A DNA stretch of 64,000 nt from Pseudomonas fildesensis (GTDB taxonomy: Bacteria; Pseudomonadota; Gammaproteobacteria; Pseudomonadales; Pseudomonadaceae). Shown here in pieces: positions 42,358 through 53,690 of the stretch. The first letter of the stretch is position 1, and each line of letters begins with the position of its first letter. The stretch lies in contig NZ_LFMW01000006.1 in the NCBI RefSeq assembly GCF_001050345.1, positions 62,001-126,000 on the forward strand, in the 5' to 3' direction. The translations under genes and the position numbers were made by a program. A model generated the notes under the pieces. The model saw only the letters and a list, made by a program, of their open reading frames with translations, ran no database searches and was not told the DNA's origin.

Positions 42358-43101
42358 TCACTGTTTTTCCAGTAACCACTGTCGCGGCCCGGGCGTAAAC
42401 GAAGGCACTTCGTCCGTCTGCGCGGTGTTGATCGCCTGGAATATCTCCAGCTGCTTGCCCTTGCGGGCGAAGATCCAGGGGTTGCCCTGGCCGTTGAGTT
42501 GCAGCCAGATGCTGTCGTAGCCGCCGCTCATGGAAGCGCAATCGCCCGCCAGGCATAGCGAGTAGCGGTCGACGCCAGGCAAGCCGGCAACCTTGCCGTC
42601 CGCCTGGAACTGCACCGTGGCGCCGTTGCCGAAGCCGTCAGTGATCTTCCAGTCGCCGCCCATATAGGCTGCGTACAGCGCCCGTTCGAAGTTGGCACCC
42701 AGTGGCGCGCCCTCCGGAGCGGGGTCCTTGGCGCGTGCAAACAGCTGCTCAGGCTCGTTATCGTTGGCCACTTGCAGCAGTTGTTTGCCTTTGCGCTTGA
42801 GTTCGGTGGCGGAGCTGCCGTAGAAATCAACGCTCCAGGCGCCGGATTTTTCACCGAGCAGCTTGCCTTCGGCGACTTCAAATCCGTTGTAGTAGCGCGC
42901 CTGCGACGCCTTGGTGTTGACCTCCCATTCGAGGTTCGGGCCAAAGCTCTGCAACGCTTCACGCAAAGGGCCGCCCTTGGCTGCCGCATCGATGGCGACC
43001 TGGTTGACCCAGGTGCCGCTCACATCCAGGTCGGCGGGATTGCTGGCACAGCCGCCGAGCAACAGGGCGAGCAACGAAGAGGCTACAAGCGCTTTGCGCA
43101 T
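42358..43101 (-). CDS. Lipoprotein of unknown function, paralogue 2
   Basis: A 247-residue predicted lipoprotein with lipobox LGGC (Cys18), paralogous to the gene at 41548-42282 along its whole length and sharing the last 12 residues. The motif WKITDGFGNGATVQFQADG and two cysteines (LCLAGDCA) are kept. No family is recognised; an outer-membrane or periplasmic role is inferred from the lipobox. The ATG at 43101 has AAGGA seven bases upstream and is preferred to the GTG at 43104. It is 55 bases after ridA on the same strand. Confidence 0.75.
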   Translation of the reverse strand: MRKALVASSLLALLLGGCASNPADLDVSGTWVNQVAIDAAAKGGPLREALQSFGPNLEWEVNTKASQARYYNGFEVAEGKLLGEKSGAWSVDFYGSSATELKRKGKQLLQVANDNEPEQLFARAKDPAPEGAPLGANFERALYAAYMGGDWKITDGFGNGATVQFQADGKVAGLPGVDRYSLCLAGDCASMSGGYDSIWLQLNGQGNPWIFARKGKQLEIFQAINTAQTDEVPSFTPGPRQWLLEKQ

Positions 43102-43156
43102 CACGAAATCCTTTTAAAACGAAGTCGGCGCAGCCCGTGGAGGCTGCGCCGGTGTT

Positions 43157-43537
43157 TTACTCGATGACCAGAATCGCGTCCATCTCAACCTGCGCACCCT
43201 TTGGCAGGGCAGCAACGCCGATGGCGGCGCGGGCAGGGTAAGGCTGTTCGAAGTACTTGCCCATGATCTCGTTGACCTTGGCGAAGTGGCTCAGGTCGGT
43301 GAGGAAGATGTTCAGCTTGACGATGTCCTTGAACGAACCGCCAGCGGCTTCAGCCACGGACTTGAGGTTTTCGAAGACCTGTACGGTCTGGGCTTCGAAG
43401 CCTTCAACCAGTTCCATGGTCTTTGGGTCCAGCGGGATCTGGCCGGACATGTAGACGGTGTTGCCCGCCTTGATCGCCTGGGAGTAAGTACCGATCGCGG
43501 CCGGGGCCTTGTCGCTGGTGATAACAGTCTTGGTCAT
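43157..43537 (-). CDS. ridA: Reactive imine deaminase RidA
   Basis: A 126-residue RidA/YjgF/UK114 protein, which hydrolyses reactive enamine/imine intermediates made by PLP enzymes. Typical motifs are [19 protein letters not shown] and [22 protein letters not shown], including the catalytic arginine. The ATG at 43537 gives the normal N-terminus. It lies 37 bases after spoT and follows the gmk-rpoZ-spoT order seen across pseudomonads. Confidence 0.96.
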   Translation of the reverse strand: MTKTVITSDKAPAAIGTYSQAIKAGNTVYMSGQIPLDPKTMELVEGFEAQTVQVFENLKSVAEAAGGSFKDIVKLNIFLTDLSHFAKVNEIMGKYFEQPYPARAAIGVAALPKGAQVEMDAILVIE

Positions 43538-43574
43538 GAATGACTCCTTGTAATGGATGGGCTCATTTGAAGAG

Positions 43575-45680
43575 CTATGCACGCATACGGGTGATGCGGA
43601 TGACCCCGGTCAAGGCGCGCAGTTTCTTGATCACGCGGGCCAGGTGCACGCGGTCGTGTACGCTGACCACCAGTTGGACCACGCTGATGCGACCATCGCG
43701 TTCGTCCATGCTGATTTTCTCGATATTGCCGTCGGCCGCGTTGACGCTGCTGGCCAGCAGGGCGATCAGGCCGCGCTGGTGTTCCAGCTCGACCCGCAGT
43801 TCGACGTTGAATTCGCCGGTGACATCCTTGGCCCACGAGAGCTGGATGCATTTTTCCGGGTTGTGGCGGATCTCGCTGATGTTGCGGCAGTTGTCCAGGT
43901 GCACGACCATGCCTTTGCCGGCAGACAGGTGGCCGACAATCGGGTCGCCGGGGATCGGCGTGCAGCACTTGGCGTAGCTGAGCACCAGGCCTTCGGTGCC
44001 GCGAATCGCCAGCGGGCCTTCGGCGCTTGGCAACTGTTCGCCTTCGCCCAGCAGGCGGCGGGCGACCACGTAGGCCATGCGGTTACCCAGGCCGATATCT
44101 TCCAGCAGGTCTTCGATGGTTTCCTGGCGGTACTCGTGGAGCATCGCTTGCACGCGCTCCTCCGGGATCTTTTCCAGGGCGCTGTCGAAACCGTTGAGCA
44201 CCTTGTTCAGCAGGCGTTCGCCGAGGCTGATGGACTCGGAACGGCGCTGCAGTTTCAACGCGTGACGGATGTGAGTGCGCGCCTTGCCGGTGACCACAAA
44301 GTTAAGCCACGCCGGGTTCGGGCGGGCGCCCGGTGCGCTGACGATCTCCACCGTCGAGCCGCTTTGCAGCGGTTCGGACAGCGGGGCCAGGCGACGGTTG
44401 ATCCGGCAGGCGATGCAGCTGTTGCCGACATCGGTGTGCACCGCGTAGGCAAAGTCGACCGCCGTGGAGCCTTTGGGCAGCTCCATGATCCGGCCCTTGG
44501 GCGTGAACACGTAGACCTCGTCCGGGAACAGGTCGATCTTCACGCTTTCGATGAATTCCAGGGAGTTGCCGGCACGTTGCTGCATTTCCAGCACGCCTTT
44601 GACCCACTGGCGGGCGCGGGCATGTGTGCCTTTTGGCTGTTCGTCGCCGCTGGATTTGTACAGCCAGTGGGCGGCGATGCCGTTGTTGGCCATCTCTTCC
44701 ATTTCCCGCGTGCGGATCTGGATTTCGATCGGCACCCCGTGCATACCGAACAGCGTGGTATGCAGCGACTGATAGCCATTGGCCTTGGGAATGGCGATGT
44801 AGTCCTTGAAGCGGCCCGGCAGGGGTTTGTACAAATTATGTACAGCGCCCAGCACGCGGTAGCAGGTGTCGACCTTGTCGACGATGATCCGGAACGCGTA
44901 CACGTCCATGATCTCGTTGAAGGCTCGACGCTTGCCGCGCATCTTCTTGTAGATGCCGTAGATGTGCTTCTGCCGGCCGCTGACCTCGCCCTCGATCTCG
45001 TCAATCGCCAGGCAATGGCTCAGGGACTCTTCGATCTTGTTGACGATTTCCTTGCGGTTGCCGCGGGCGCGCTTGACCGCCTGGTAAATACGCGCCGAAC
45101 GCATCGGGTGCATGGCCTTGAAACCGAGGTCTTCGAACTCGATACGAATGGCATGCATGCCCAGCCGGTTGGCGATGGGCGCGTAGATTTCCAGGGTTTC
45201 CTTGGCAATGCGCCGGCGTTTTTCGCCGGACAGCACTTCCAGCGTGCGCATGTTGTGCAGCCGGTCGGCCAGCTTGACCAGAATCACCCGGATATCGCGG
45301 GCCATGGCCATGGCCATTTTCTGGAAGTTTTCCGCCTGGGCTTCGGCCTTGGTCTCGAAGTTCATTTGGGTCAGTTTGCTGACCCCGTCGACCAGTTCGG
45401 CCACGGTTTCGCCAAATTGCGCACTGAGCGCTTCCTTGGCGATGCCGGTGTCTTCGATCACGTCATGCAGCATCGCAGCCATCAGGCTCTGATGGTCCAT
45501 GTGCATGTCGGCCAGAATATTTGCCACCGCAAGAGGATGGGTGACATACGCCTCGCCGCTACGGCGGCGTTGGCCGTCGTGGGCTTGTTCGGCGTAGAAA
45601 TACGCTCGGCGGACCAGGTTGACCTGGTCTGGGCCGAGGTAGGTCGATAAGCGATCGGCGAGGGCGTCTATGCTCGGCAA
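43575..45680 (-). CDS. spoT: Bifunctional (p)ppGpp synthase/hydrolase SpoT
   Basis: A 701-residue RelA/SpoT homologue. The HD hydrolase domain has [17 protein letters not shown] and [11 protein letters not shown], so hydrolysis should be active. The synthetase domain has [20 protein letters not shown]; the RFKD motif marks SpoT rather than RelA. TGS (about 385-445) and C-terminal ACT domains follow. It controls the stringent response. It sits between rpoZ and ridA. Confidence 0.97.
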   Translation of the reverse strand: MPSIDALADRLSTYLGPDQVNLVRRAYFYAEQAHDGQRRRSGEAYVTHPLAVANILADMHMDHQSLMAAMLHDVIEDTGIAKEALSAQFGETVAELVDGVSKLTQMNFETKAEAQAENFQKMAMAMARDIRVILVKLADRLHNMRTLEVLSGEKRRRIAKETLEIYAPIANRLGMHAIRIEFEDLGFKAMHPMRSARIYQAVKRARGNRKEIVNKIEESLSHCLAIDEIEGEVSGRQKHIYGIYKKMRGKRRAFNEIMDVYAFRIIVDKVDTCYRVLGAVHNLYKPLPGRFKDYIAIPKANGYQSLHTTLFGMHGVPIEIQIRTREMEEMANNGIAAHWLYKSSGDEQPKGTHARARQWVKGVLEMQQRAGNSLEFIESVKIDLFPDEVYVFTPKGRIMELPKGSTAVDFAYAVHTDVGNSCIACRINRRLAPLSEPLQSGSTVEIVSAPGARPNPAWLNFVVTGKARTHIRHALKLQRRSESISLGERLLNKVLNGFDSALEKIPEERVQAMLHEYRQETIEDLLEDIGLGNRMAYVVARRLLGEGEQLPSAEGPLAIRGTEGLVLSYAKCCTPIPGDPIVGHLSAGKGMVVHLDNCRNISEIRHNPEKCIQLSWAKDVTGEFNVELRVELEHQRGLIALLASSVNAADGNIEKISMDERDGRISVVQLVVSVHDRVHLARVIKKLRALTGVIRITRMRA

Positions 45681-45740
45681 AGTGTTAACTCCTGCCGTTG
45701 GCTGTGACCCCGCGCCGTGCTACGTCGACCAGGCATAGGC

Positions 45741-46004
45741 TTAGACGGCCTCGTTGGACTCGTCCTCGAACGCTGCAAACAGCGGTTCGTCTTCAACGAT
45801 TTCGGCGTTGGCGATGAACTCGTAGCTCATCAGGCCTTCAGCGATTTCACGCAGGGCTACAACGGTAGGCTTGTCGTTTTCCCACTGGACCAGGGGCTCT
45901 TTGCCGCCAGTGGCCAGTTGACGGGCACGCTTGGTAGAGAGCATGACCAGCTCAAAGCGGTTTGCCACGTGGTCTAGGCAGTCTTCAACGGTTACGCGGG
46001 CCAT
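45741..46004 (-). CDS. rpoZ: RNA polymerase omega subunit
   Basis: An 87-residue omega subunit with the family core [20 protein letters not shown] and [14 protein letters not shown]. It assists assembly of RNA polymerase and helps form a ppGpp site, which fits its place next to spoT. The gmk-rpoZ-spoT order is conserved in gammaproteobacteria. Confidence 0.97.
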   Translation of the reverse strand: MARVTVEDCLDHVANRFELVMLSTKRARQLATGGKEPLVQWENDKPTVVALREIAEGLMSYEFIANAEIVEDEPLFAAFEDESNEAV

Positions 46005-46115
46005 GATATTCCTCGGAGCGGATGCAAGATGCGCGCTGCCCGGTTGGGCGAGCGGACTGAACAGTTTAAAAAATCACCAGCGTTTAGGGAAGCGCTGATT
46101 TTTCCAAGTTCCCTG

Positions 46116-46158
46116 AAAACCGCTGCAAGTGCCAATGTAAAGCCCTTACAGCGGTTTT
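46116..46158. repeat. Inverted repeat between rpoZ and gmk
   Basis: AAAACCGCTG (46116-46125) and CAGCGGTTTT (46149-46158) are perfectly complementary and enclose 23 bases. It is 13 bases past the gmk stop on the minus strand. There is no adjacent T-run, so it may stabilise or process the gmk-rpoZ mRNA rather than end it. Confidence 0.6.
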
Positions 46159-46170
46159 GGGAAGCGCCAA

Positions 46171-47665
<1,495 letters not shown>

Positions 47666-47850
47666 GGAGGTACCTCGCGTTGCAGTCCCGCAAAAGCGGG
47701 CTGATGGGTAAATTGAAGCCGACAGGCTGCGAAGGCGCAGGAGTGTAGCGCAGTGGGGCGGGAGGCCCCAAACGCTGGCGTTAACAAAGCGCGACAAGCC
47801 GGTCTTTCGTAACCGGATTTTTAGAAGTGCCCCGAATCGGCTCGCGGCTC

Positions 47851-47856
47851 TATAAT
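47851..47856 (+). promoter_or_regulatory. Probable -10 element of the rph promoter
   Basis: A perfect TATAAT lies 37 bases upstream of the rph ATG in the yicC-rph divergent space. No good -35 hexamer is seen 16-18 bases upstream, so the promoter may be weak or activator-dependent. Confidence 0.5.
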
Positions 47857-47893
47857 GCTCGGCAGTTTTTCGTCCTCAGTACAGGTATCCCCT

Positions 47894-48616
47894 ATGAAAC
47901 GTCCAAGTGGTCGCGCTGCCGATCAGCTCCGCTCGATCCGCATCACCCGCAACTACACCAAACACGCCGAGGGATCCGTACTGGTCGAGTTTGGCGATAC
48001 CAAGGTGATCTGCACCGTCAGCGTCGAAAACGGCGTGCCGCGTTTCCTCAAGGGCCAGGGCCAGGGTTGGTTGACCGCCGAATACGGCATGTTGCCGCGC
48101 GCCACCGGCGAGCGTAACCAGCGTGAAGCCAGCCGTGGCAAGCAAGGCGGCCGTACCCTGGAAATCCAGCGTCTGATCGGCCGCTCCCTGCGCGCCGCCC
48201 TGGACATGTCCAAGCTGGGCGACGTGACCCTGTACGTCGACTGCGACGTGATCCAGGCCGACGGCGGCACCCGTACCGCGTCCATCACCGGTGCCATGGT
48301 GGCCCTGGTTGACGCGCTGAAAGTGATCAAGAAACGTGGCGGCCTGAAAGCCGGCGACCCGCTCAAGCCGATGATCGCTGCTGTGTCGGTGGGCATGTAC
48401 CAGGGCGAGCCTGTGCTGGACCTGGACTACCTGGAAGACTCGGCTGCCGAGACCGACCTGAACGTAGTGATGACCAACACCGGTGGCTTCATCGAAGTGC
48501 AGGGCACCGCCGAAGGCGCACCGTTCCAGCCAGCTGACCTGAATGCCATGCTGGCCCTGGCCCAGAAAGGCATGACCGAAATCTTCGAACTGCAGAACGC
48601 CGCACTGGCTGACTGA
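47894..48616 (+). CDS. rph: Ribonuclease PH
   Basis: A 240-residue phosphorolytic 3' exoribonuclease that trims tRNA 3' ends. Typical sequence is [40 protein letters not shown] and [19 protein letters not shown]. The ATG at 47894 gives the usual length; a frame from 47855 is longer without support. It begins divergently from yicC and lies 22 bases ahead of the DUF4870 gene. Confidence 0.97.
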   Translation: MKRPSGRAADQLRSIRITRNYTKHAEGSVLVEFGDTKVICTVSVENGVPRFLKGQGQGWLTAEYGMLPRATGERNQREASRGKQGGRTLEIQRLIGRSLRAALDMSKLGDVTLYVDCDVIQADGGTRTASITGAMVALVDALKVIKKRGGLKAGDPLKPMIAAVSVGMYQGEPVLDLDYLEDSAAETDLNVVMTNTGGFIEVQGTAEGAPFQPADLNAMLALAQKGMTEIFELQNAALAD

Positions 48617-48638
48617 GTCGGCCTCAAGGAGCAACGCC

Positions 48639-49007
48639 ATGAATGACAGTCAATTGCCGGTCCCGGCACCGTCCAAGGAAGTGCGGCAGTGGGCCATGTT
48701 GTGTCACTTCGCGGCGTTTCTAGGGTTGGTATTCCCTTTCGGCAGCCTGCTGGGGCCGTTGATCCTGTGGCAAATCAAGAAGGACATGGACCCGCTCATC
48801 GATGATCAGGGCAAGGAGGCGCTGAACTTCCAGATCACCGTGGCCATCGCCTGGTTGGTCTGCATGGTGCTGGGGTTTGTGGTGATTGGCTTTCTGTTGA
48901 TGTTGATTCTGGTGGTTGCGGCGCTGGTGCTGACGATCATTGGGGGTATCAAGGCCAACAACGGCACCGCTTACCGTTATCCGTGGACCTGGCGCCTGAT
49001 CAAATAA
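48639..49007 (+). CDS. DUF4870 small membrane protein
   Basis: A 122-residue protein with about three hydrophobic segments and the DUF4870 pattern: REVRQWAMLCHFAAFLGLVF-like start, DDQGKEALNFQIT in the middle and NNGTAYRYPWTWRLIK at the end. Function is unknown. It has AAGGAG upstream of the ATG, probably shares the rph transcript, and ends before a strong terminator. Confidence 0.88.
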   Translation: MNDSQLPVPAPSKEVRQWAMLCHFAAFLGLVFPFGSLLGPLILWQIKKDMDPLIDDQGKEALNFQITVAIAWLVCMVLGFVVIGFLLMLILVVAALVLTIIGGIKANNGTAYRYPWTWRLIK

Positions 49008-49018
49008 TGAGCGCCCAC

Positions 49019-49048
49019 AAAAAAACCGACAGTGATGTCGGTTTTTTT
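49019..49048. terminator. Bidirectional intrinsic terminator
   Basis: AAAAAAACCGAC pairs with GTCGGTTTTTTT around AGTGAT. It lies between the convergent DUF4870 gene and crc. Confidence 0.9.
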
Positions 49049-49065
49049 GTACCTGGAAAAAGACC

Positions 49066-49845
49066 TCAGATGGTCAGTGTCCAGTCGTAGTCCACGATCA
49101 GCGGCGCGTGCTGCGAGAAGCGTGGCTGGCGCGGCAAGCGTGCGCTGCGAACAAACCGGCGCAGACCTGGGGTCAGCAACTGGTAGTCGAAGCGCCAGCC
49201 CAGGTTGAGCATCTCGGCTTGTTCGTTGTCCGGCCACCAGCTGTACTGGTCGCCTTCGCGGCTGACTTCGCGCAGGGCATCGACATAGCCCATGTTGCCG
49301 ACAATCTCGTCCATCCAGGCACGTTCCGGCGCCAGGAAGCCCGGGGATTGCTGGCTGTCGCGCCAGTTCTTGATATCCAGCTTCTGTTGCGCCACGTACA
49401 GCGAGCCACAATAAATGTACTCGCGACGTTTGCGTCGCTGTTTATCCAGGTAACGGGCGAAATCGTCCATTAGCTTGAACTTTTGGTTCAAGTCTTCATC
49501 GCCGTTCTGCCCCGAAGGGAGCAGCAAGGTCGCGATGCTGACCTTATCGAAATCGGCTTGCAGGTAGCGCCCGTAGCGGTCGGCTGTCTCGAAGCCGAGG
49601 CCGCTGATGACCGCCTTGGGTTGCAACCGCGAGTACAAAGCCACGCCACCTTGGGTGGGCACTTCGGCATCGCAGGCATAAAGGAAGTAGCCATCCAGTT
49701 GGAAGGCTGGGTCGTCCAGTTCAAAGGCGGAGGCGCGGGTGTCCTGCAGGCAGATGACGTCGGCATTCTGTGCTTGCAGCCAACTGAGCAAACCACGCTC
49801 GACTGCAGCCTGAATACCATTGACGTTCACACTGATGATCCGCAT
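49066..49845 (-). CDS. crc: Catabolite repression control protein Crc
   Basis: A 259-residue protein with the exonuclease III fold (MRIISVNVNGIQAAVERGLL). The catalytic residues are lost: the metal-binding LQE is LQD, the GDxN motif is replaced by CGSLYVAQ, and the terminal SDHAP is SQHAP. This marks Crc, which acts with Hfq to block translation of catabolic mRNAs, rather than a nuclease. The divergent pyrE neighbour is the conserved Pseudomonas arrangement. The ATG at 49845 gives the family N-terminus. Confidence 0.95.
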   Translation of the reverse strand: MRIISVNVNGIQAAVERGLLSWLQAQNADVICLQDTRASAFELDDPAFQLDGYFLYACDAEVPTQGGVALYSRLQPKAVISGLGFETADRYGRYLQADFDKVSIATLLLPSGQNGDEDLNQKFKLMDDFARYLDKQRRKRREYIYCGSLYVAQQKLDIKNWRDSQQSPGFLAPERAWMDEIVGNMGYVDALREVSREGDQYSWWPDNEQAEMLNLGWRFDYQLLTPGLRRFVRSARLPRQPRFSQHAPLIVDYDWTLTI

Positions 49846-49866
49846 AAATGGCCCCAAAAATCGCGT

Positions 49867-49883
49867 GCGTGTATGATACACGC
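49867..49883. promoter_or_regulatory. Perfect 17-bp palindrome between crc and pyrE
   Basis: GCGTGTAT-G-ATACACGC is a perfect inverted repeat with one central base. It contains TATGAT on the plus strand and TATCAT on the minus strand, either of which could be a -10 hexamer. It may be an operator or overlapping divergent promoters. The role is inferred. Confidence 0.5.
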
Positions 49884-49927
49884 CGTCTACCTAATTAGCT
49901 AAATCCGTGGTATCTGAGGCTTTTTTC

Positions 49928-50575
49928 ATGCAGGCGTATCAACGCGATTTCATTCGTTTTGCCATCGATCGCGGCGTTTTGCGCTTCGGTGAGTTCACCC
50001 TCAAGTCCGGGCGCACCAGCCCGTACTTCTTCAATGCAGGCTTGTTCAACTCGGGTTCGGCCCTGGCTCAGCTGGGTCGTTTCTACGCGGCAGCCATCGT
50101 TGAAAGCGGTATTTCCTTCGACGTGCTGTTCGGCCCGGCCTACAAGGGCATCCCCCTGGCCGCCACGACCGCCGTGGCCCTGGCTGAACATCACGGGCAG
50201 GATCTGCCGTGGTGTTTCAACCGTAAAGAGGCCAAGGCCCATGGCGAAGGCGGCAGCCTGGTGGGCGCACCGCTCACCGGTAACGTGCTGATCATCGACG
50301 ACGTGATCACTGCCGGCACCGCCATCCGTGAAGTGATGCAGATCATCGCTTCCCAGGACGGCGCCAAGGCTGCCGGCGTGCTGATCGCGCTGAATCGCCA
50401 GGAGCGCGGCAACGGTGAATTGTCGGCCATCCAGGAAGTGGAACGTGATTTCGGCATTCCAGTGGTGAGCATCGTGTCGTTGAACCAGGTGTTGCAGTTC
50501 CTGGAAGACGACCCGCAGCTCAAGCAACACCTTCCGGCGGTCAAGGCGTACCGCGAGCAGTTCGGCGTTCAATAA
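49928..50575 (+). CDS. pyrE: Orotate phosphoribosyltransferase
   Basis: A 215-residue PRTase that makes OMP in pyrimidine synthesis. The PRPP site [13 protein letters not shown] is intact, and [11 protein letters not shown] precedes it. The ATG at 49928 starts the normal N-terminus [18 protein letters not shown]; a longer frame from 49907 lacks support. It diverges from crc and ends in a strong terminator. Confidence 0.97.
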   Translation: MQAYQRDFIRFAIDRGVLRFGEFTLKSGRTSPYFFNAGLFNSGSALAQLGRFYAAAIVESGISFDVLFGPAYKGIPLAATTAVALAEHHGQDLPWCFNRKEAKAHGEGGSLVGAPLTGNVLIIDDVITAGTAIREVMQIIASQDGAKAAGVLIALNRQERGNGELSAIQEVERDFGIPVVSIVSLNQVLQFLEDDPQLKQHLPAVKAYREQFGVQ

Positions 50576-50588
50576 TTGCCGAACAATA

Positions 50589-50625
50589 AAAAGGCCCCGT
50601 TCAATCACATTGAACGGGGCCTTTT
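50589..50625. terminator. Bidirectional intrinsic terminator
   Basis: A 16-base-pair stem (AAAAGGCCCCGTTCAA against its complement) with loop TCACA is flanked by A and T tracts. It lies between convergent pyrE and argB. Confidence 0.92.
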
Positions 50626-50638
50626 GTTTTAGGGCGCT

Positions 50639-51544
<906 letters not shown>

Positions 51545-51565
51545 TCAGGGCTCCGGTGCAAAAAA

Positions 51566-52963
51566 TCAGAACGGTAATTGGAGATCAGGGGCAACACGTT
51601 TCAACTGGGCGTGGAATACGTCCTTGATGCGCTGCAACTCAGCCTCGGTATCCGCCTCGAAACGCAGGACCAGCACCGGTGTGGTGTTGGACGCGCGAAC
51701 CAGGCCCCAGCCTTTGGCGTAATCGACTCGCACACCATCAATGGTGGTCAGGTTGGCGCCTTCACCCCATTGCGCATCGTGCAATGCGTCAATGATGCTG
51801 AATTTGCTCTCCTCGGTCACATGGATATTGATCTCAGGCGTAGAAATATCATTCGGGAAGGTCTGAAACAGATCTTCTGCGGTGGATTTTTCCTTGCTGA
51901 GGATCTCCAGCAGACGGGCGGCGCTGTAAATGCCGTCGTCAAAACCGAACCAGCGTTCCTTGAAGAACACGTGGCCGCTCATTTCGCCGGCCAACAGGGC
52001 GCCGGTTTCCTTCATTTTCTTTTTGATCAACGAGTGACCGGTCTTCCACATTAGCGGACGACCGCCGTATTCCTTGATCAGCGGCGTCAGGCGGCGGGTG
52101 CATTTGACGTCGAAGATGATCTCGGCACCTGGGTTGCGCGCCACGACGTCGCGGGCAAACAGCATCAACAGGCGGTCCGGGAACACGATCTCGCCGGTTT
52201 CGGTCACCACGCCCACGCGGTCGCCGTCGCCGTCGAAGGCAAGGCCAACGTCGGCGCCGGTTTCCTTGACCTTGGCGATCAGGTCCACCAGGTTCTCAGG
52301 TTTGCCTGGGTCCGGGTGATGGTTGGGGAAGTGGCCGTCAACGTCGCAGAACAGCGGAATCACTTCACAGTTCAAGGCTTCGAGCAGTTGCGGGGCGATC
52401 ACGCCGGCGGCGCCGTTGCCGCAGTCCACTACCACTTTCAGGCGGCGCGCGAGTTTGATGTCGCCGGTGATTTCGTCGGAGTAGCGCTGAAGGATGTCGA
52501 CCTTGGTGATGCTGCCGGTACCGCTGGTCAAGTCGTTGGTCTTGAGGCGCGTGTGCAGGGCCTGGATCTGTTCGTTGGCCAGCGTGTCGCCAGCGATGAC
52601 GATCTTGAAGCCGTTGTAGTCCGACGGGTTATGGCTGCCGGTGAGCATTACCCCGGATTTGCCCGCCAGTACGTTGGCGGCGTAGTACAGCGCAGGTGTT
52701 GGCACCAGGCCGACATCGCTGACATGACAGCCGCTGTCGGCCAGGCCCTGAATCAGTTGTTCTACCAGCTCGGGGCCGGACAGGCGGCCGTCACGGCCTA
52801 CCGATACGTTGGGCTCATCCTGGGCCAGGCTTTGGGAGCCAATGGCACGGCCAATCCAGTAGGCGGTTTCGGCGGTCAGGGTCTTGGGCACGACACCACG
52901 AATGTCGTAGGCGCGAAAGATGCTGTCGGGAAAGGTCGGGGCTACTCGGGCTGCGGTACTCAT
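51566..52963 (-). CDS. algC: Phosphomannomutase/phosphoglucomutase AlgC
   Basis: A 465-residue alpha-D-phosphohexomutase that supplies precursors for alginate, LPS and rhamnolipid. The phosphoserine is at about residue 108 in TGSHNPSDYNG, and the metal site is FDGDGDRVG. The start at 52963 (MSTAARVAPTFPDSIFRAYD) is the usual one; the frame runs on to 53158 but that stretch has no family support. It precedes argB and follows dut after 266 bases. Confidence 0.96.
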   Translation of the reverse strand: MSTAARVAPTFPDSIFRAYDIRGVVPKTLTAETAYWIGRAIGSQSLAQDEPNVSVGRDGRLSGPELVEQLIQGLADSGCHVSDVGLVPTPALYYAANVLAGKSGVMLTGSHNPSDYNGFKIVIAGDTLANEQIQALHTRLKTNDLTSGTGSITKVDILQRYSDEITGDIKLARRLKVVVDCGNGAAGVIAPQLLEALNCEVIPLFCDVDGHFPNHHPDPGKPENLVDLIAKVKETGADVGLAFDGDGDRVGVVTETGEIVFPDRLLMLFARDVVARNPGAEIIFDVKCTRRLTPLIKEYGGRPLMWKTGHSLIKKKMKETGALLAGEMSGHVFFKERWFGFDDGIYSAARLLEILSKEKSTAEDLFQTFPNDISTPEINIHVTEESKFSIIDALHDAQWGEGANLTTIDGVRVDYAKGWGLVRASNTTPVLVLRFEADTEAELQRIKDVFHAQLKRVAPDLQLPF

Positions 52964-53188
52964 CGCGGGGGAAACTCCATCTGATGTGGGCAAGGCTGGC
53001 CTTAAAGTGGCTGACCGGCAGGCTTGAACTGAAGGGTATGACGGCGTTTTCGGCATAGAGTTCGTGGTGCAAAAGTGCCATCGGCGCTCGGGCGCTGTAC
53101 TGTTGTCCGCGTAATACTTTGATTTTGCTAGTGAAATACCGCTGATAGGTCCGCGCATTCTTCATCCTGAAAAGCCATGCGGTGGCGT

Positions 53189-53218
53189 CTGGCCGGACGA
53201 AAGCATTCATCCGGCCAG
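53189..53218. terminator. Hairpin downstream of dut
   Basis: CTGGCCGGA pairs with TCCGGCCAG around a 12-base loop, 11 bases after the dut stop on the minus strand. No T-run follows, so it may be a weak or Rho-assisted end, or a processing hairpin ahead of algC. Confidence 0.5.
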
Positions 53219-53229
53219 GTTCAGCTTGG

Positions 53230-53685
53230 TCAGTGACTGCCTGAATGCCCAAAGCCGCCTGCGCCGCGCTGGGTTTCGTCGAATTCCTGCACCAGTTCGA
53301 AGTGCGCCTGCACCACCGGCACCAGTACCAGTTGGGCGATGCGCTCGCCGACGGCGATGTTGAAGGCGGTCTGGCCACGGTTCCAGCACGACACCATCAG
53401 CTCGCCCTGGTAGTCCGAGTCGATCAGGCCCACCAGGTTGCCGAGCACGATGCCGTGTTTGTGGCCCAGGCCGGAGCGCGGCAGGATCAACGCCGCCAGG
53501 CCCGGGTCGCCGACGTAGATCGACAGGCCGGTGGGGATGAGGAGAGTCTGGCCCGGTTCGAGGATCGTGTCTTCCTTGAGCATGGCGCGCAGGTCCAGGC
53601 CGGCGGAGCCTGGAGTGGCGTAGGCCGGAAGTGGGAAGTCGGTGCCGATGCGGGGGTCGAGAATCTTGGCTTGCAAAGCGTGCAT
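53230..53685 (-). CDS. dut: dUTP pyrophosphatase
   Basis: A 151-residue dUTPase that keeps uracil out of DNA. Conserved motifs are present: [37 protein letters not shown] and the C-terminal [10 protein letters not shown]. It follows coaBC with a 5-base gap, matching the coaBC-dut-algC order of other pseudomonads. Confidence 0.97.
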   Translation of the reverse strand: MHALQAKILDPRIGTDFPLPAYATPGSAGLDLRAMLKEDTILEPGQTLLIPTGLSIYVGDPGLAALILPRSGLGHKHGIVLGNLVGLIDSDYQGELMVSCWNRGQTAFNIAVGERIAQLVLVPVVQAHFELVQEFDETQRGAGGFGHSGSH

Positions 53686-53690
53686 GGAAA

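Noticed and set aside
43557-45650. Long plus-strand open frame opposite spoT
   Set aside because: Antisense to spoT, low-complexity sequence, no ribosome-binding site.
43575-45680. RelA rather than SpoT
   Set aside because: The RFKD motif and an intact HD hydrolase site point to SpoT, and rpoZ is adjacent.
49066-49845. Exonuclease III instead of Crc
   Set aside because: The GDxN and SDH catalytic motifs are missing and pyrE is divergent, which marks Crc.
52964-53158. N-terminal extension of AlgC
   Set aside because: The extra 65 residues have no family support and a normal start exists at 52963.
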